A stretch of DNA of 64,000 nt from Diospyros lotus (lineage: Eukaryota; Streptophyta; Magnoliopsida; Ericales; Ebenaceae): the NCBI RefSeq assembly GCF_014633365.1, contig NC_068347.1, positions 32,716,116 to 32,780,115 on the forward strand, in the 5' to 3' direction. The notes beneath the pieces were generated by a model. It was not told where the DNA came from, did no database searches, and was given only the letters and a program-made list of their open reading frames with translations. This document shows, piece by piece, positions 22,889-33,981 of this stretch (position 1 is the first letter of the stretch; each line of letters opens with the position of its first letter). The position numbers were made by a program, and so were the translations under genes.

Positions 22889-25800
22889 ATGACTGAGATT
22901 ATGGAGATTACGAATCAGCAGGTAAGTATCAGTGACTTTCTCCGATATATTTTATTCATTGTTTATGTTGTGGGGATGTCTCATCTCAAGTGGTAGATTA
23001 AACTTTCTTGTTTCGGATTTGATTATGTTTTCTTTGTGATGCTCGAGATATGACTTAGTTAAAGATATGGATTCTTTGGGTTTTTTCAATAAATTCTTAT
23101 TTATATAAAAAAATATTTGTACTAGATGAATATGTAAAAATTTGTGTAATCCTAGAAGCTTAAAACTTTAATCACAGGTAAAACTATAATATCTTAATAT
23201 CATATTATTGAGAAATTTTTAATACTATGTAAATATACATTAACAATAAATAAAATATCCATATAAATAGAGTGCAAAAGCAATGGACAATGGTCTAGAT
23301 GAAAAAGACAAAAGTAAAGGACAATGATCTAGATGAAAAAGATCCCTTAGATGGCTAAAGCTTTCTGTTCTTCTTGTCAAAGATGATTCTCATGTCAAAG
23401 ATTTATATTACTCCCAAATCCTTCGTAACGAAGAATTTGTTTAAATTTATATTGAAATGATCGTTTTAGAGACATGCCTAACAATTAGCATATCACTTAT
23501 ATAAAGTAAAAGGCTTGTAAAATCATTATTAGAAAACTTTTTCTAATTAAAGACAGGATTTTATGTGAGCACTATACATTCAAAAATATTTGCACTTCTG
23601 AATTAAACCAAAAATTTCAACTAATTTGGTAAGTTTATTTGGTTCAGTTTTGGTTATTATCTTTTCAAATTTTAGTTTTTGTTTTTTCAAGATGGCTTAA
23701 ATATTACTTAATTAATTTAAACATATTAAACCCTAAATAATTGATTAGAAGAGAAATGCTAGGACAGAATGACCCATCTTAAAGTGATAACAAGCGAGAT
23801 GAATTTTAGTTAATTTTTATGAAATAGTATATAATTAAGATACTAATACTAGTAATTATTTAATGTTTGTAGGAGTATCAATCTGCCCCACTGTGGATCT
23901 CGGATGAAGGCAAAGTTGATATTAATAGTACTGTGAGTATATATTATTCATACTTTGATGGTTAACTCTAATATTTTATGATTTAAATTCAAACGTGTTT
24001 TTTAAATTAAAATTTACATATTTATTTATTTTAATTATTCATGAATTTCTTTTGGCAATGAAGCCATTTATATGTATCCTTGCATTGCTGCCATATCCAA
24101 AAGAATTTCAGAAGGTTTAGAATTCATAAAATAAAGAGTTTTTAAAAGTAACACAAACAAAACTTAATTTTGAGATCTCATGAATCTAATGTTGCGCCCG
24201 ATTCAGAAAAAGGCTTGTCAAATACTATGGTTGGTTTGGGGAATGTTGGGGGCAAATAATGTCAATACTGTGTTGGTCAATGCAAGCTTATGTTCTTTTT
24301 GTATTATGTAAATACACATAGATTAACAAAAATAAAATATCCCTATAAATAGAGTACAATAGTAAATTAAGAATGGTCTAAATGAAAAGGAACTTTTAGG
24401 CTATCTCCTATAAATTTTCTTATTTCTCATACTATTATATTATAAATAATTCACTTCATATTTTAATTTTATTTCGAAAACTATTCATACTCCAACAACA
24501 TTCTCTATTTTTCTCTATATTTCAATCTTTATTTTAATAAATTTTAATTCTATTTATTTTACTTTACCTATAATTTTTACACATACACAAAATTAATAAT
24601 CAAATACATAAATTAATAACTAAATATACAAAATAAATACATGCATAAATAAAATTACTAATTAAATACATAGATATATAAAATCAATAATTAAATATAT
24701 AAATCAATAACCAAATACATAATATTAATCATTTAATACAAAAATAAATAAAAAAATTATCCAAAATCTCACAAACCCACTTTCTGGAATTCTCAATCTC
24801 TCCTCACCCCTCTAGAAATCTCAATCTCTTCTTTATCTGCATTGTTTTCTTCCTCGCCATTTGACTTCAGCCTTTCATTCCTTTGAGCATCCATTTTATC
24901 CAAGTACTTTTTGCTTGATTTTCTTCTCATCGAAGAAGACGTTATCACCGTTCTACTTGCAATAGCCGGTGATGCTCGTCACCCCTGTAGCTAGATCTTG
25001 TGTTCGTAACTCTCTAGCCGGTTTCACCTTCACCTACATCAGTTCTTTCTTTTCCTGCATTGATGGCAGTTGGGAGGTAGGGGAGAGATGACGAGAAGAT
25101 TTCAATCGCTAATAGTGGCGAGGCTTTTTGAGGTTTTCAAAAATTTGGTGAGGAGACATGTTTGTAGCGAGCTCTATTGGAGTTTAATTTCTAAAAATGG
25201 CTCACTATAGATAGTTTTGGTGAGCTAGATTTACTGTTATTGAAGATAATCTTAGATAGTTAAATATTCTGTTGTTTTTGTTAAAAATGATTCTCATGTC
25301 AAAAATTTGTTTTTATTTTTTTATTAATCCCAAATCCTTGAATTTGGTCAAATTTATATTGAAATTATCGTTTTAAAGTCATGTATGACAATTAGCATAT
25401 CACCTACATAAAATAAAAAGCTTATAAAATTATTATTAGAAAGCTTTTCTTAAAGACATAAGTTGATCGCTTAACACCCAATAAGTATACTAGTTTGTAT
25501 CATATAATATAGTGAATATGAGTCCAAGTATCAATCTCTCATGAACTAATCTATTTAACTACTAAAATTATGGAATTTCCTATTTTAAATTAAACATATC
25601 GAATATTAATAATTTGATTAAACTAATTAATTGAAATAATAAAATAAAATTTATTTAGACTACTTAAACAAAAGAAATACGAATGAATCTAGTTATGCAT
25701 GCAATGCAAATTATGAATTTTATGTGAATAAATTGGTAAATTGAGTATGACATGACAAAATTTTCTAATTCATTCGCTACCTTATCTTTATGTTACAATG

Positions 25801-28610
25801 AGTCTATTCTCATTTAATAACTTTTTATATCTCTATAAAAATTTAATTAAATGAAAACGCATTATGATTTATAAAATTCCTAAGTTATACAACTTGTGAA
25901 TTACCTTATTGCTAAAAGTCGTATAAAGAAATTTAATTCTTTCTTTAGTTGATTTTCTTTTATGATATGTGGTACTTATAATACAATCTCTAACCTATCT
26001 CATCTCGATCTCAAAATTAAGTATCAAATTCTTATAGACAAGAAATTAAGTATCAAATTATATAAATAATAGTTAATCATTCACAATAATTAAATCTAAT
26101 ACCATACAACTCAATATAATTCAAATTATTTAATCATAAAAAATACACCATTATAGTTTCAGCCATAACATGGCTTTAGTTTAAATAAATTAGCTCGTAA
26201 TGGAATTAATTAAAATATAAATTAACAGGTAGAGTATAAATAAATTAATTAAATATGGAAGAAGAAGAAGTAGTTCCCTACCCAGATCTGGAACCAGATC
26301 TGATCGCTGGACATGATCAAATCTAAATCAACGGATTGCCCGGTTGCTATAGCCTAGCCTCGTGGGCTGACAGCTACCTCAGCCACGTCTGCTGCACTGT
26401 GTCCGCCAACTAGGGCCAACCTTGCACTACCTGCCTTGCTTTCGTTCGTCTTCTGTCGCCTTGCTCCTGGCCCACTGCCTTGCACGTTTCAGCACAGCTG
26501 CACCGAACGTCCGCTTGTTGGGGCCCTGCTAACTTGCTGTAACGAATAGCCTTGCAACTTCCGTCCACTATTCTCTTCTCCCGTACTCGATCTCTTGTTC
26601 CTCTTTTGTTTCCGCCGCTTCCTCTCCCCTTAGGTCTCCCAATTTCAATATGAGTTGTGCCACCTCTTGCTTATCCAATTTTATATTATAATCCCTTTTA
26701 ATCTCCTCAACTGTCGCTGCCAATTCCCACTTCAATTTAAATCCTTTTTTTCTCAATCTCAATCTTTCTCTCTTAGTTTTTTATTCCTTTAATCTCCATC
26801 TTCACCCAATTTGATATTATTTGATTTCTTCCTTATCTGTATCGTCTGCTTCAATGTCCTCCTTTGCTTTGCTGTTTTCTTGCTTGCCCAAAATTTCTTC
26901 TCCATTTTATTAATCTTCTCTTCAAATTAATCTTAAAATGTATTATAATTTTAATTTATAATATCTTCATTTTAAACCTCAATTCTTTAAATTTAATTTA
27001 TTTGCTTTTTCTTACAAAAGATATTCAAATTATATAAAATTCATAAAAACTCACACTTTAAATAGTAAAAAATAGCATAAAACTAAGCTCAAAATTAGAT
27101 ACAAATATGTATAAAAATAAGTCCTATCATAGGTCTTATGGGTGAGCAGTATTTAGAAATATTTGCACTTTCAAATCAAATAAAAAATTTCAACTAATTT
27201 GTTTAGGTTTATTTGGTTCAGTTTTAATTATTATCTTTTCAAATTTCAACTAATTTGTTTAGGTTTATTTGGTTCAGTTTATAATTCATAAAGTAAAGAG
27301 TTCTTTAGGGTAATGCAGCCAAAACTTTACTTTATTAGGACATTGTGGATCAAGTGTTGCTCCGGATTATCCAAAAGCTTAACAAATACAAATATTGGTC
27401 TATGATTTGGAGATGGCAAATACATATCAATACTGTGTCTGTGGATGACCATAAACCAATACTGGTCAGTATTGGTACTAATCACCAGGACACAATCAAG
27501 ACAGACGTAATCGAGTTGCATAAACTCAAGTACTTGAGAGATTTTGTTATACGTACAGATACCAATGTGGAAAAACTTTTGAGGGCCAACTTAGAGCTTT
27601 TCTTATCTGAATGCATCTACAGCAACGATCGAAGTGACCCTTATGATGTGTTGATAGAAACATGGATTCTTGATGGTTGCTTCATCATCGAGTTGTTTAT
27701 GAAAAACGACGAGCGAGAAGACAGTCTTCTTTTTGAGTCAGAACGGATTTTGTATGCCTTAAATCGAGACCTGATTCTACCCAACAACCAGATGCCCAGC
27801 GTGTACTTCATAATCTTGATCAAAGCATGTAGCCTTTCAAAGAAATCGGATCAAGATAATGACGAGAAGCTCAAGCACTTCTACAGGTTGGCCCGGAAGT
27901 TTCTAGAGGGTATTGTTCCAAACCAGAAACTATACCAGTCGCTTGACGACATTGATCATCAGTTTGAGGATCTTCGAAGCATAGTATATGACGGTTTGAA
28001 GTGGCCATTGCCCCACCAAGCTAATGATAATGTTAAAGTTAGGGATGATAAATGGAACTTGGTGCAATCCGCAACTGAGCTTCAAGAGTTTGGAGTTGAG
28101 TTCAAAATGATCGAGACAGACAATTTTGTCGACATAAAGTTTACGAATAAGGTATTGAAAATCCCACGCATACGCATTCGATATGGCACACCATATTGTA
28201 TCAAGGTATTACTCGAGTACGAGCAGAGTCATCGCCAGAGCAGATACCTTAACAACTACCTATGGTTCATGAACAGTCTGGTGAAATCCCCCAATGATGT
28301 TCAGCTACTTCGCCAGAAAGGGATCATTGACAACCTATCGGAGCTACCTGATGATGCCGCAATTCATAAGTTTTTGAAAGATTTATACGCGTCTCTAATG
28401 ATCTCTCCCGCTAACTTCAACTATATCCAAGTTTGCAGGGATCTAAATTTGCATTGCAGTCATCGGCGAAACGTTTGGATGGCAAAATTGAAGAGGGATT
28501 ACTTCAACAGCCCATGGACAGTCATCTCCGTCATGGGTGCTTCCCTGTTACTTATTTTCACTGTTGCGCAAACTATATTTTCTGCTGCCTCTTACTACAA
28601 ACAAGGCTAG
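22889..28610 (+). CDS. DUF247 (UPF0481) protein, gene A, three exons, 454 aa
   Basis: Coding exons: 22889-22921 (11 codons, donor gtaagt), 23873-23932 (20 codons, donor gtgagt) and 27339-28610. All phases are 0. The model is anchored on gene B, which has the same three exons. Recognisable DUF247 features are LDGCFIIELF (after about residue 130), the ILPNNQMP box, SATELQEFGVEFK, the NYLWFMNSLVKSP region, and a C-terminal membrane helix ending near QTIFSAASYYKQG. The family is plant-specific and membrane-anchored, and its biochemical role is mostly unknown; some grass members act in self-incompatibility. Oddity: intron 2 (3.4 kb) holds a broken copy of exon 3, a MITE and a probable solo LTR, so correct splicing must skip a decoy. 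Expression is not proven; if exons 1-2 are not joined, the third exon alone has no ATG at its start. Confidence 0.8.
24175..24272 (+). pseudogene. Truncated copy of DUF247 exon 3 inside intron 2 of gene A
   Basis: It aligns with the first ~100 bp of exon 3 of gene B (shared gaatgttgggggcaaat and gtcaatactgtgt), but has an early TGA and breaks off at 24272. After that, sequence like intron 1 of gene A (23220-23560) starts again. It is the junction of a tandem duplication. Confidence 0.85.
24399..25251. mobile_element. Probable PIF/Harbinger-like MITE in gene A intron 2
   Basis: TTA flanks both sides (24396-24398, 25252-25254). Ends are GGCTATCTCCTATAA and, reverse-complemented, GATTATCTTCAATAA (11 of 15). 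It splits a stretch that is continuous in the paralogous intron near 23340-23350. No transposase frame is seen. Confidence 0.65.
25464..27129. mobile_element. Probable solo LTR in gene A intron 2
   Basis: It begins TGATCGCTTAAC and ends CCTATCA, flanked by taagt (25459-25463) and taggt (27130-27134), a 5-bp duplication with one change. The paralogous introns at about 23555 and 34650 run straight through this point, so it is an insertion. A GC-richer patch lies at 26280-26560. No coding domain was recognised. Confidence 0.65.
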
Positions 28611-28897
28611 CTAAAGCTAATAATTAAGTCATGTGCATGTACCTTTAACCTACTACTGTTTCTTATACAATAAACCTTGTGTGAGTGTGTGTGTTGTGTC
28701 GAAGATTAATTTGAATTTTCTTTATGCATGCGCATGCATATATGTCTTGGTTTATGTGCGTGCAACTTCAATGTTAGTTTATTAATTATGGCTCATCTAG
28801 TGGTTATTCTAGTTCATGTAATTAATGTAGTTTATTAATGAATTCATATACTTCGATTTCAAGAGTCATGTTTATACCTATAAATACCCCACTGTAT

Positions 28898-28933
<36 letters not shown>

Positions 28934-30394
28934 TGTGAAATAGCCGCTGCAAGAGTAGAGCGCTACCAAACCAACTCATTTTTAAAATAGGGCCCTGCTC
29001 GACCCGTGAACCCACCTAGAGCAAGCCAAGCCAGACCCCAGCTTGCAAGTCTTAATGGGCCAAGCCCAACAAAAATCTATCAGACCAACTCATTTTTAAA
29101 ATAATTTAAAAATAAAAATTTAGAATGTGTAAAAGTTAGAAAATTAAAATTTTTAATAGTTTCTAATTTCACTTTTAAAATACTATTGAATTTTATAAAT
29201 ATTTAAAAATTATAAAAATTAATTTTATGTTGCGAATTCGAACTCCAACAATTATATATGAGACACATATTTATATGAATTGTGTTTAAAAGAAGAAAAA
29301 TTAACTTTGTTAATAAAATTTGAAATCACATAGGTGGTAAGACTATGTCCGAGATGCTTTATTAGGTCTTTTAATTTGAGTGCATCACTAAGTTATAAAA
29401 AGCTAATGTTAAGTATAAATACAATTTATCTTCTTTTATTATATGACAATTTTTATTCTTTTGTTCTTTAACTATTTTGTTACGCTAGTAAATAATAAGC
29501 TGTTGTTTTCTTTTATATTTGTTGAATTAAATTGCATTCCTTTTACTTTTATTCTTTAATTATTTGTTTAGTTAGGAATTGTTTGGTACCATAAGATATT
29601 GTTCTTTTAACTTTTTGTTACACAAATAATCCCCACCACTTGCATATATATATATATATATATGTCCATGTATAATAGTAAGGATTTGTTTTTTTTTTTT
29701 TTTTAAGTAGTAAAGTGTAATGTCCTCTCAATCGATCGGATCAACCATCTCACAAATATATTCTTTTATAAGGCGTAAACCCTTAATTCTTTAAATGAAA
29801 ATTAGGAAAAAATTTAAAGTTTAAAGTTTAAAATTTATAGGTATTAAAATTAATTTAAATCTATAATTTATTTTAAAAAATTAAAATCTAAAATTTAATC
29901 TTTGAGATCATTTCTTCAATCACTTTTAAGTAAAATGTCCAATAATTACAATCATTAGAACTTATGCCCGATCCTAACTCTTAAAGCCAATCCCGCAAAC
30001 TTTTCATGAGAAATGGTAAGAAAATTTTCGTAAATTCTTAGAATGTATTAGAAAATTTATAATAATTGATGTTTGCTAAGGAGATTTAAAATTAATTAAA
30101 ATTTAATTCGAAGCAATATAAGCCATAAAAAAGTCTAAACGATAAACGTGGAGAAAAATATTATATTTATAAATAAATTTAAGAATTTTTTTATAAATTA
30201 ATGTGATAAAAATAAATTTGTAGTCATTTTTATAAATTGGTAATAATTTTTAAAAATTAATAGAACTATTTTAAATTTATATATGTCACATTAAATAATG
30301 AAAATTATTTATTAAATTTATTTATAGATATAGGGATTAAAGGGACAACCATCATTCAAAATGAATTTAATAAATAAATTAATTAATTAATTGA
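28611..30394. other. Spacer after gene A
   Basis: The 3' UTR of gene A probably runs through about 28680 (aataaa at 28671-28676). A (GA)n microsatellite lies at 28898-28931, a (TA)n at 29641-29662 and a T-run at about 29690-29704. Otherwise AT-rich and without a gene. Confidence 0.6.
28898..28931. repeat. (GA)n microsatellite
   Basis: Uninterrupted agag run. Confidence 0.95.
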
Positions 30395-30480
30395 TATGGC
30401 AGCCATCCATTATTGACTCACCAAACCAGACCTCCTCTCTCAGCACATCAGCCATGACCCAAAATTAGAAAACTAATTTA
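30395..30480 (+). repeat. Conserved inter-gene block (copy 2, partial)
   Basis: Shares atggcagccatcca, gactcaccaaac and cagccatgaccca with the other copies. Confidence 0.75.
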
Positions 30481-30592
30481 ATATATCAACAAAATAAGAA
30501 AATAAAAAACTCACTGACCCCTTCAGTGTAATGCCAAACTAGTGAAGAGGGCACAAAGGAACAAAAGAGCTGGTCTTTCACTGAAGGACTTA

Positions 30593-30823
30593 AAAATGCG
30601 TTTGATAGAGGTGAAGAATATGATAGAAATTCAATTTCATGAAATTTTAATTCTCAATTTAATTTTTAGAAATTTCAATTCCTTAATTTTAAGAAAAATA
30701 TTCACTTTTTGAACTAAGATGAAATTCAAATTTCATAAAATTGAAAAACAGTTTGATAGAATTTCTAAGAATTTAGATAAAAAAAGAATTCCACTCTCAT
30801 TTTTTATTCTTATCAAATGCACC
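30593..30823. mobile_element. Small MITE (231 bp)
   Basis: Flanked by TTA (30590-30592, 30824-30826). Ends contain atgcgtttgata and, reverse-complemented, gtgcatttgata. The empty site can be read at the paralogous places near 21935 and 45505. The interior has gaaattcaattt words in both orientations. Confidence 0.65.
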
Positions 30824-30899
30824 TTAAATTAATATTAAATGTAGGCCGTAGAAAAGGAGCAAGTAATTTCCTAAGTTAATGCAAGTCAATCCTACCACA

Positions 30900-31480
30900 T
30901 GAGAAGGCCCATTCAGGGCGTCTTAACAATATTTGTGATCCTAACAAACACTTAGTGATTTTTTAATAATATAAATAAATATTAAAAATTAAGTAAAATT
31001 TTTTTTAGATGTAAAATTATTAATTAAAATTTTGTATTCAAATTTAAAAATAAATTTTTTTAATTGATAATATAAATAAAAAATATAAATATATAAAAAT
31101 TGAATAAGTAAAAGAAAAATAAAAAGTTTATAGATAGATCCTATAAATTTAAAATTTATCGGTTTATTTTTATTTTTTTAATGCCCAAATCAATGCATAA
31201 TCTTTAGACAAAATTTTTGACGTTAAAATAATCATTTTATCAAATTGTCCACCTAAACTAATATAATTTTTTTTTATTACGTTACTACTTTACATCTCAT
31301 TATTCATTACTTAACATTAAAAAATGATCCGTAAACTTAAAAAGTTGTAAACCTCTTCATCTAAATGATATTTCATTATACATTACTTAATATTAAAAAA
31401 TAATCTATTAGAAACGATTACCTAATATCATTTTCTTGGGGCCCTAGGCCTATGCCTTCAGCTGGGCCTGGGGCTCTTTT
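30900..31480. other. Degenerate insertion splitting a DUF247 leader module
   Basis: Module text stops at about 30905 (after ccacatgagaaggccc) and resumes at about 31472 (cttttgatac). Between them is AT-rich DNA with a GC-rich right edge (about 31438-31470). TIRs could not be matched well, so its class is open. Confidence 0.4.
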
Positions 31481-31517
31481 GATACTTTTTCTAATATTAA
31501 TGTAAAATTGCAAGTTT

Positions 31518-31715
31518 CTGGGGTGGGGGGCAGTTGCTGGTACTATTAGAAACGATTTTTTGATCATTAATGTTAAGTGTCACATAAATTATTAATATTT
31601 CATATCTAAATAACAGTTACTAAGTGAAGTAAACTGTAGTGGAGCGGAGTTAGGTGAAGGGGGAGAAGAGAGATCGGTCAAAGAAGAAGGCAGAAGAAAG
31701 AAGGTAGGATCATGC
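31518..31715 (-). repeat. Duplicate of the glycine-rich gene upstream region
   Basis: Matches 19637-19940 in order and orientation with one internal gap. There is no glycine-rich coding sequence beside it. Confidence 0.8.
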
Positions 31716-31719
31716 TACT

Positions 31720-31845
31720 TGCTAATATTGATGTAATTGCAAGCTTCTGCCCACTGCTCCTTTTATTATGAACCGCTCCTCTGAAGCAGTCTCAAGCTTA
31801 CGAGCTAGCTAGTCAATCTTTGAATCCAAGTCAATGCAACACCAC
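31720..31845 (+). promoter_or_regulatory. DUF247 promoter/leader module, partial copy
   Basis: Contains gcaagcttctgcccactgctcc and the following module words, then is cut by the element starting at 31846. Confidence 0.65.
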
Positions 31846-32749
31846 GGGCCCGGCCTGAGATTTTAGGTCCTAAGCGAATTTTTTTATGGATTCACTATGA
31901 TTATATTTAAAAATAAAATTAATATAAATAAAAAAATTTATTATATAAAATTTATAATATTTTATTTTAAATTTACTTTTTTAGTATTTTTAGATAAAAA
32001 AATTAACAATTAATTTGTTCCAACATATATTTTTCAATAGACACCATCGTCAATCTATTAGTATAGATTCACTAATAACAAAGGGATCACAAATATTGAA
32101 ATATATATACAAATTAATTGATAATTTAAAGATTAATAAAAAAATCAAAAGATATACTTGATAAGTCACACAACAAGATGATGAGGACAAAAATGAAATT
32201 GTTAAAGAGAAGGCATAGTTGTATCGGTTGGATTAAGGATCTATGTCTGTGCAGATTGATGGCAGATGCCAGTAACAATGGATTAATAAAAAATTAAGAA
32301 GGAGAGGAATTGAGAAAGACGATGGAATCACGATTACTGCCAGACGGATGAAAATAGTTGTAATACAATCATACAAAGAGGAGATTGAGATTAATTAAAA
32401 ATACATGGAATAGTTGTGAGGGAATGGGCATCACTGCTAGGCGTGAGAATGAGATTGATTATTAATAAAGGAATATGGGAGATTGGGATTAATTAAAAAT
32501 TATAGTGATGTTCATAATATTAATTATTCATAAAAAAAAAAGATAAGAGATTGAGATTAATTAAAAATTTATAATAGTTTGAAATAGGTATGCACCTAAC
32601 TTTTCTTTAATTTTTTAAATTTATTATTTTAAATTAATTTTATTTTTTAATTAATTTAAAATTTAAAAATTAAAATAGGCATGACCTCTAAGTGGCTTCA
32701 AATGGGCATGGCCCTAGGCGGCTAGACAGACAATGCCCAGGGCCGGCCC
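31846..32749. mobile_element. hAT-like element with GGGCCGGCC-type ends
   Basis: The left end is GGGCCCGGCCTGAG; the right end, reverse-complemented, is GGGGCCGGCCCTGGG. It interrupts the module between aagtcaatgca and attccaccat, which are contiguous in other copies. The target duplication is degenerate (accac / tccac). No transposase frame was seen. Confidence 0.6.
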
Positions 32750-33470
32750 CATTCCACCATATGGGGGAGGGCCCCTTTGATACTTTTCTAATATATTAAT
32801 ATATAACTGCAAGCTTCCGCCCTCTGCTCCTTTTATTATAATGAACCACTCCGTTATGCAGTCTCAAGATTCCTAGTGAATCATTGAATCCTCCATATAT
32901 AGCCATACAAATTGCCATTAAATACTATAATTGGACACCCTCTCGACACAAGGAAAGAAGAGCAAGTGGGAGAGAGGAGAAGCAAGTAACTTCCTGATCA
33001 GCACCTAATTTTGTCCTTAATTTGATGCGCAGTCTCAAGCTTACTAGTACTCAATCATTGAATCCTCCATAGCCATGCAAACTGCATTCGACACCCTCTC
33101 GACACAAGAAGAGCAAGGGGGAGAGAGGAGAAGCAAGTAACTTCCTGATCGGCACCTAATTTTGTCCTTTGATGCGCAGTCTCAAGCTTAATAGTCTCAT
33201 AGCCATGCAAATTGCCATTAAATACTATAATTGGACACCCTCTCGACACAAGGAAAGAAGAGCAAGTGGGAGCGAGGAGAAGCAAGTAACTTCCTGATCA
33301 GTACCTAATTTTGTCCTTTGATGCGCAGTCTCAAGTTTACTAGTCAACCATAGCCATGCAAACTGCCATTAAATACTATAATTGGACACCCTCTCGACAC
33401 AAGGAAAGAAGAGCAAGGGGGAGAGAGGAGAAGCAAGTAAGTTCCTGATTAGCACCTACTTTTTTCTTGA
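32750..33470 (+). promoter_or_regulatory. DUF247 leader module of gene B with tandemly repeated units
   Basis: After the promoter part (32750-32850), a unit of about 147-170 bp containing gcagtctcaag, ccatagccatgcaaactg, acaccctctcgacac and the purine-rich leader is repeated. Units start near 32851, 33021, 33168 and 33317. Each copy ends in a candidate donor, gcaagtaa(c/g)ttcctgat, so the unit repeats an exon-like leader. Confidence 0.8.
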
Positions 33471-33981
33471 TCTGCTTATTGGATAAATTTATTAGGTTCA
33501 CGTAACAACTGCTCATTTTTAGTTCTAATTGCCGCAAAGAGCAGTTATTTCCATTCAACATAATAGATTTTGCTTTATTTATAGAAATAGCTACCTTTTG
33601 TTTGCCCTTTCTTTGATCTCTATATGTACACAAACAGATACATCTATATATATGTTATGAAAAGTTAAGATTCCAAATGGAAGCCACCGTGTTTATAGCA
33701 CTCGTTTGCTTGAAATGGAAATAATTTGATTCTAGTTTTCTGAGAAAATAACAACAGGTTTAAGTTCTTACAAGTAAAAATTTGAAGATAATTGAGCATG
33801 TCATCAAAAAAAATTAAGCATGCCATTTCCTTCATACGCAACACAAGTGATTGCCCTCTTCTAGATCTTCGTACATATGATGGTTTGATTTCTGGTTGCG
33901 TTTATGTAAAGGATTTAGAAAACACTTGACTTTTGAAAGAAATATAAGAAGAGAGATTGAAGAGGAGAACGTGAAGAACAA

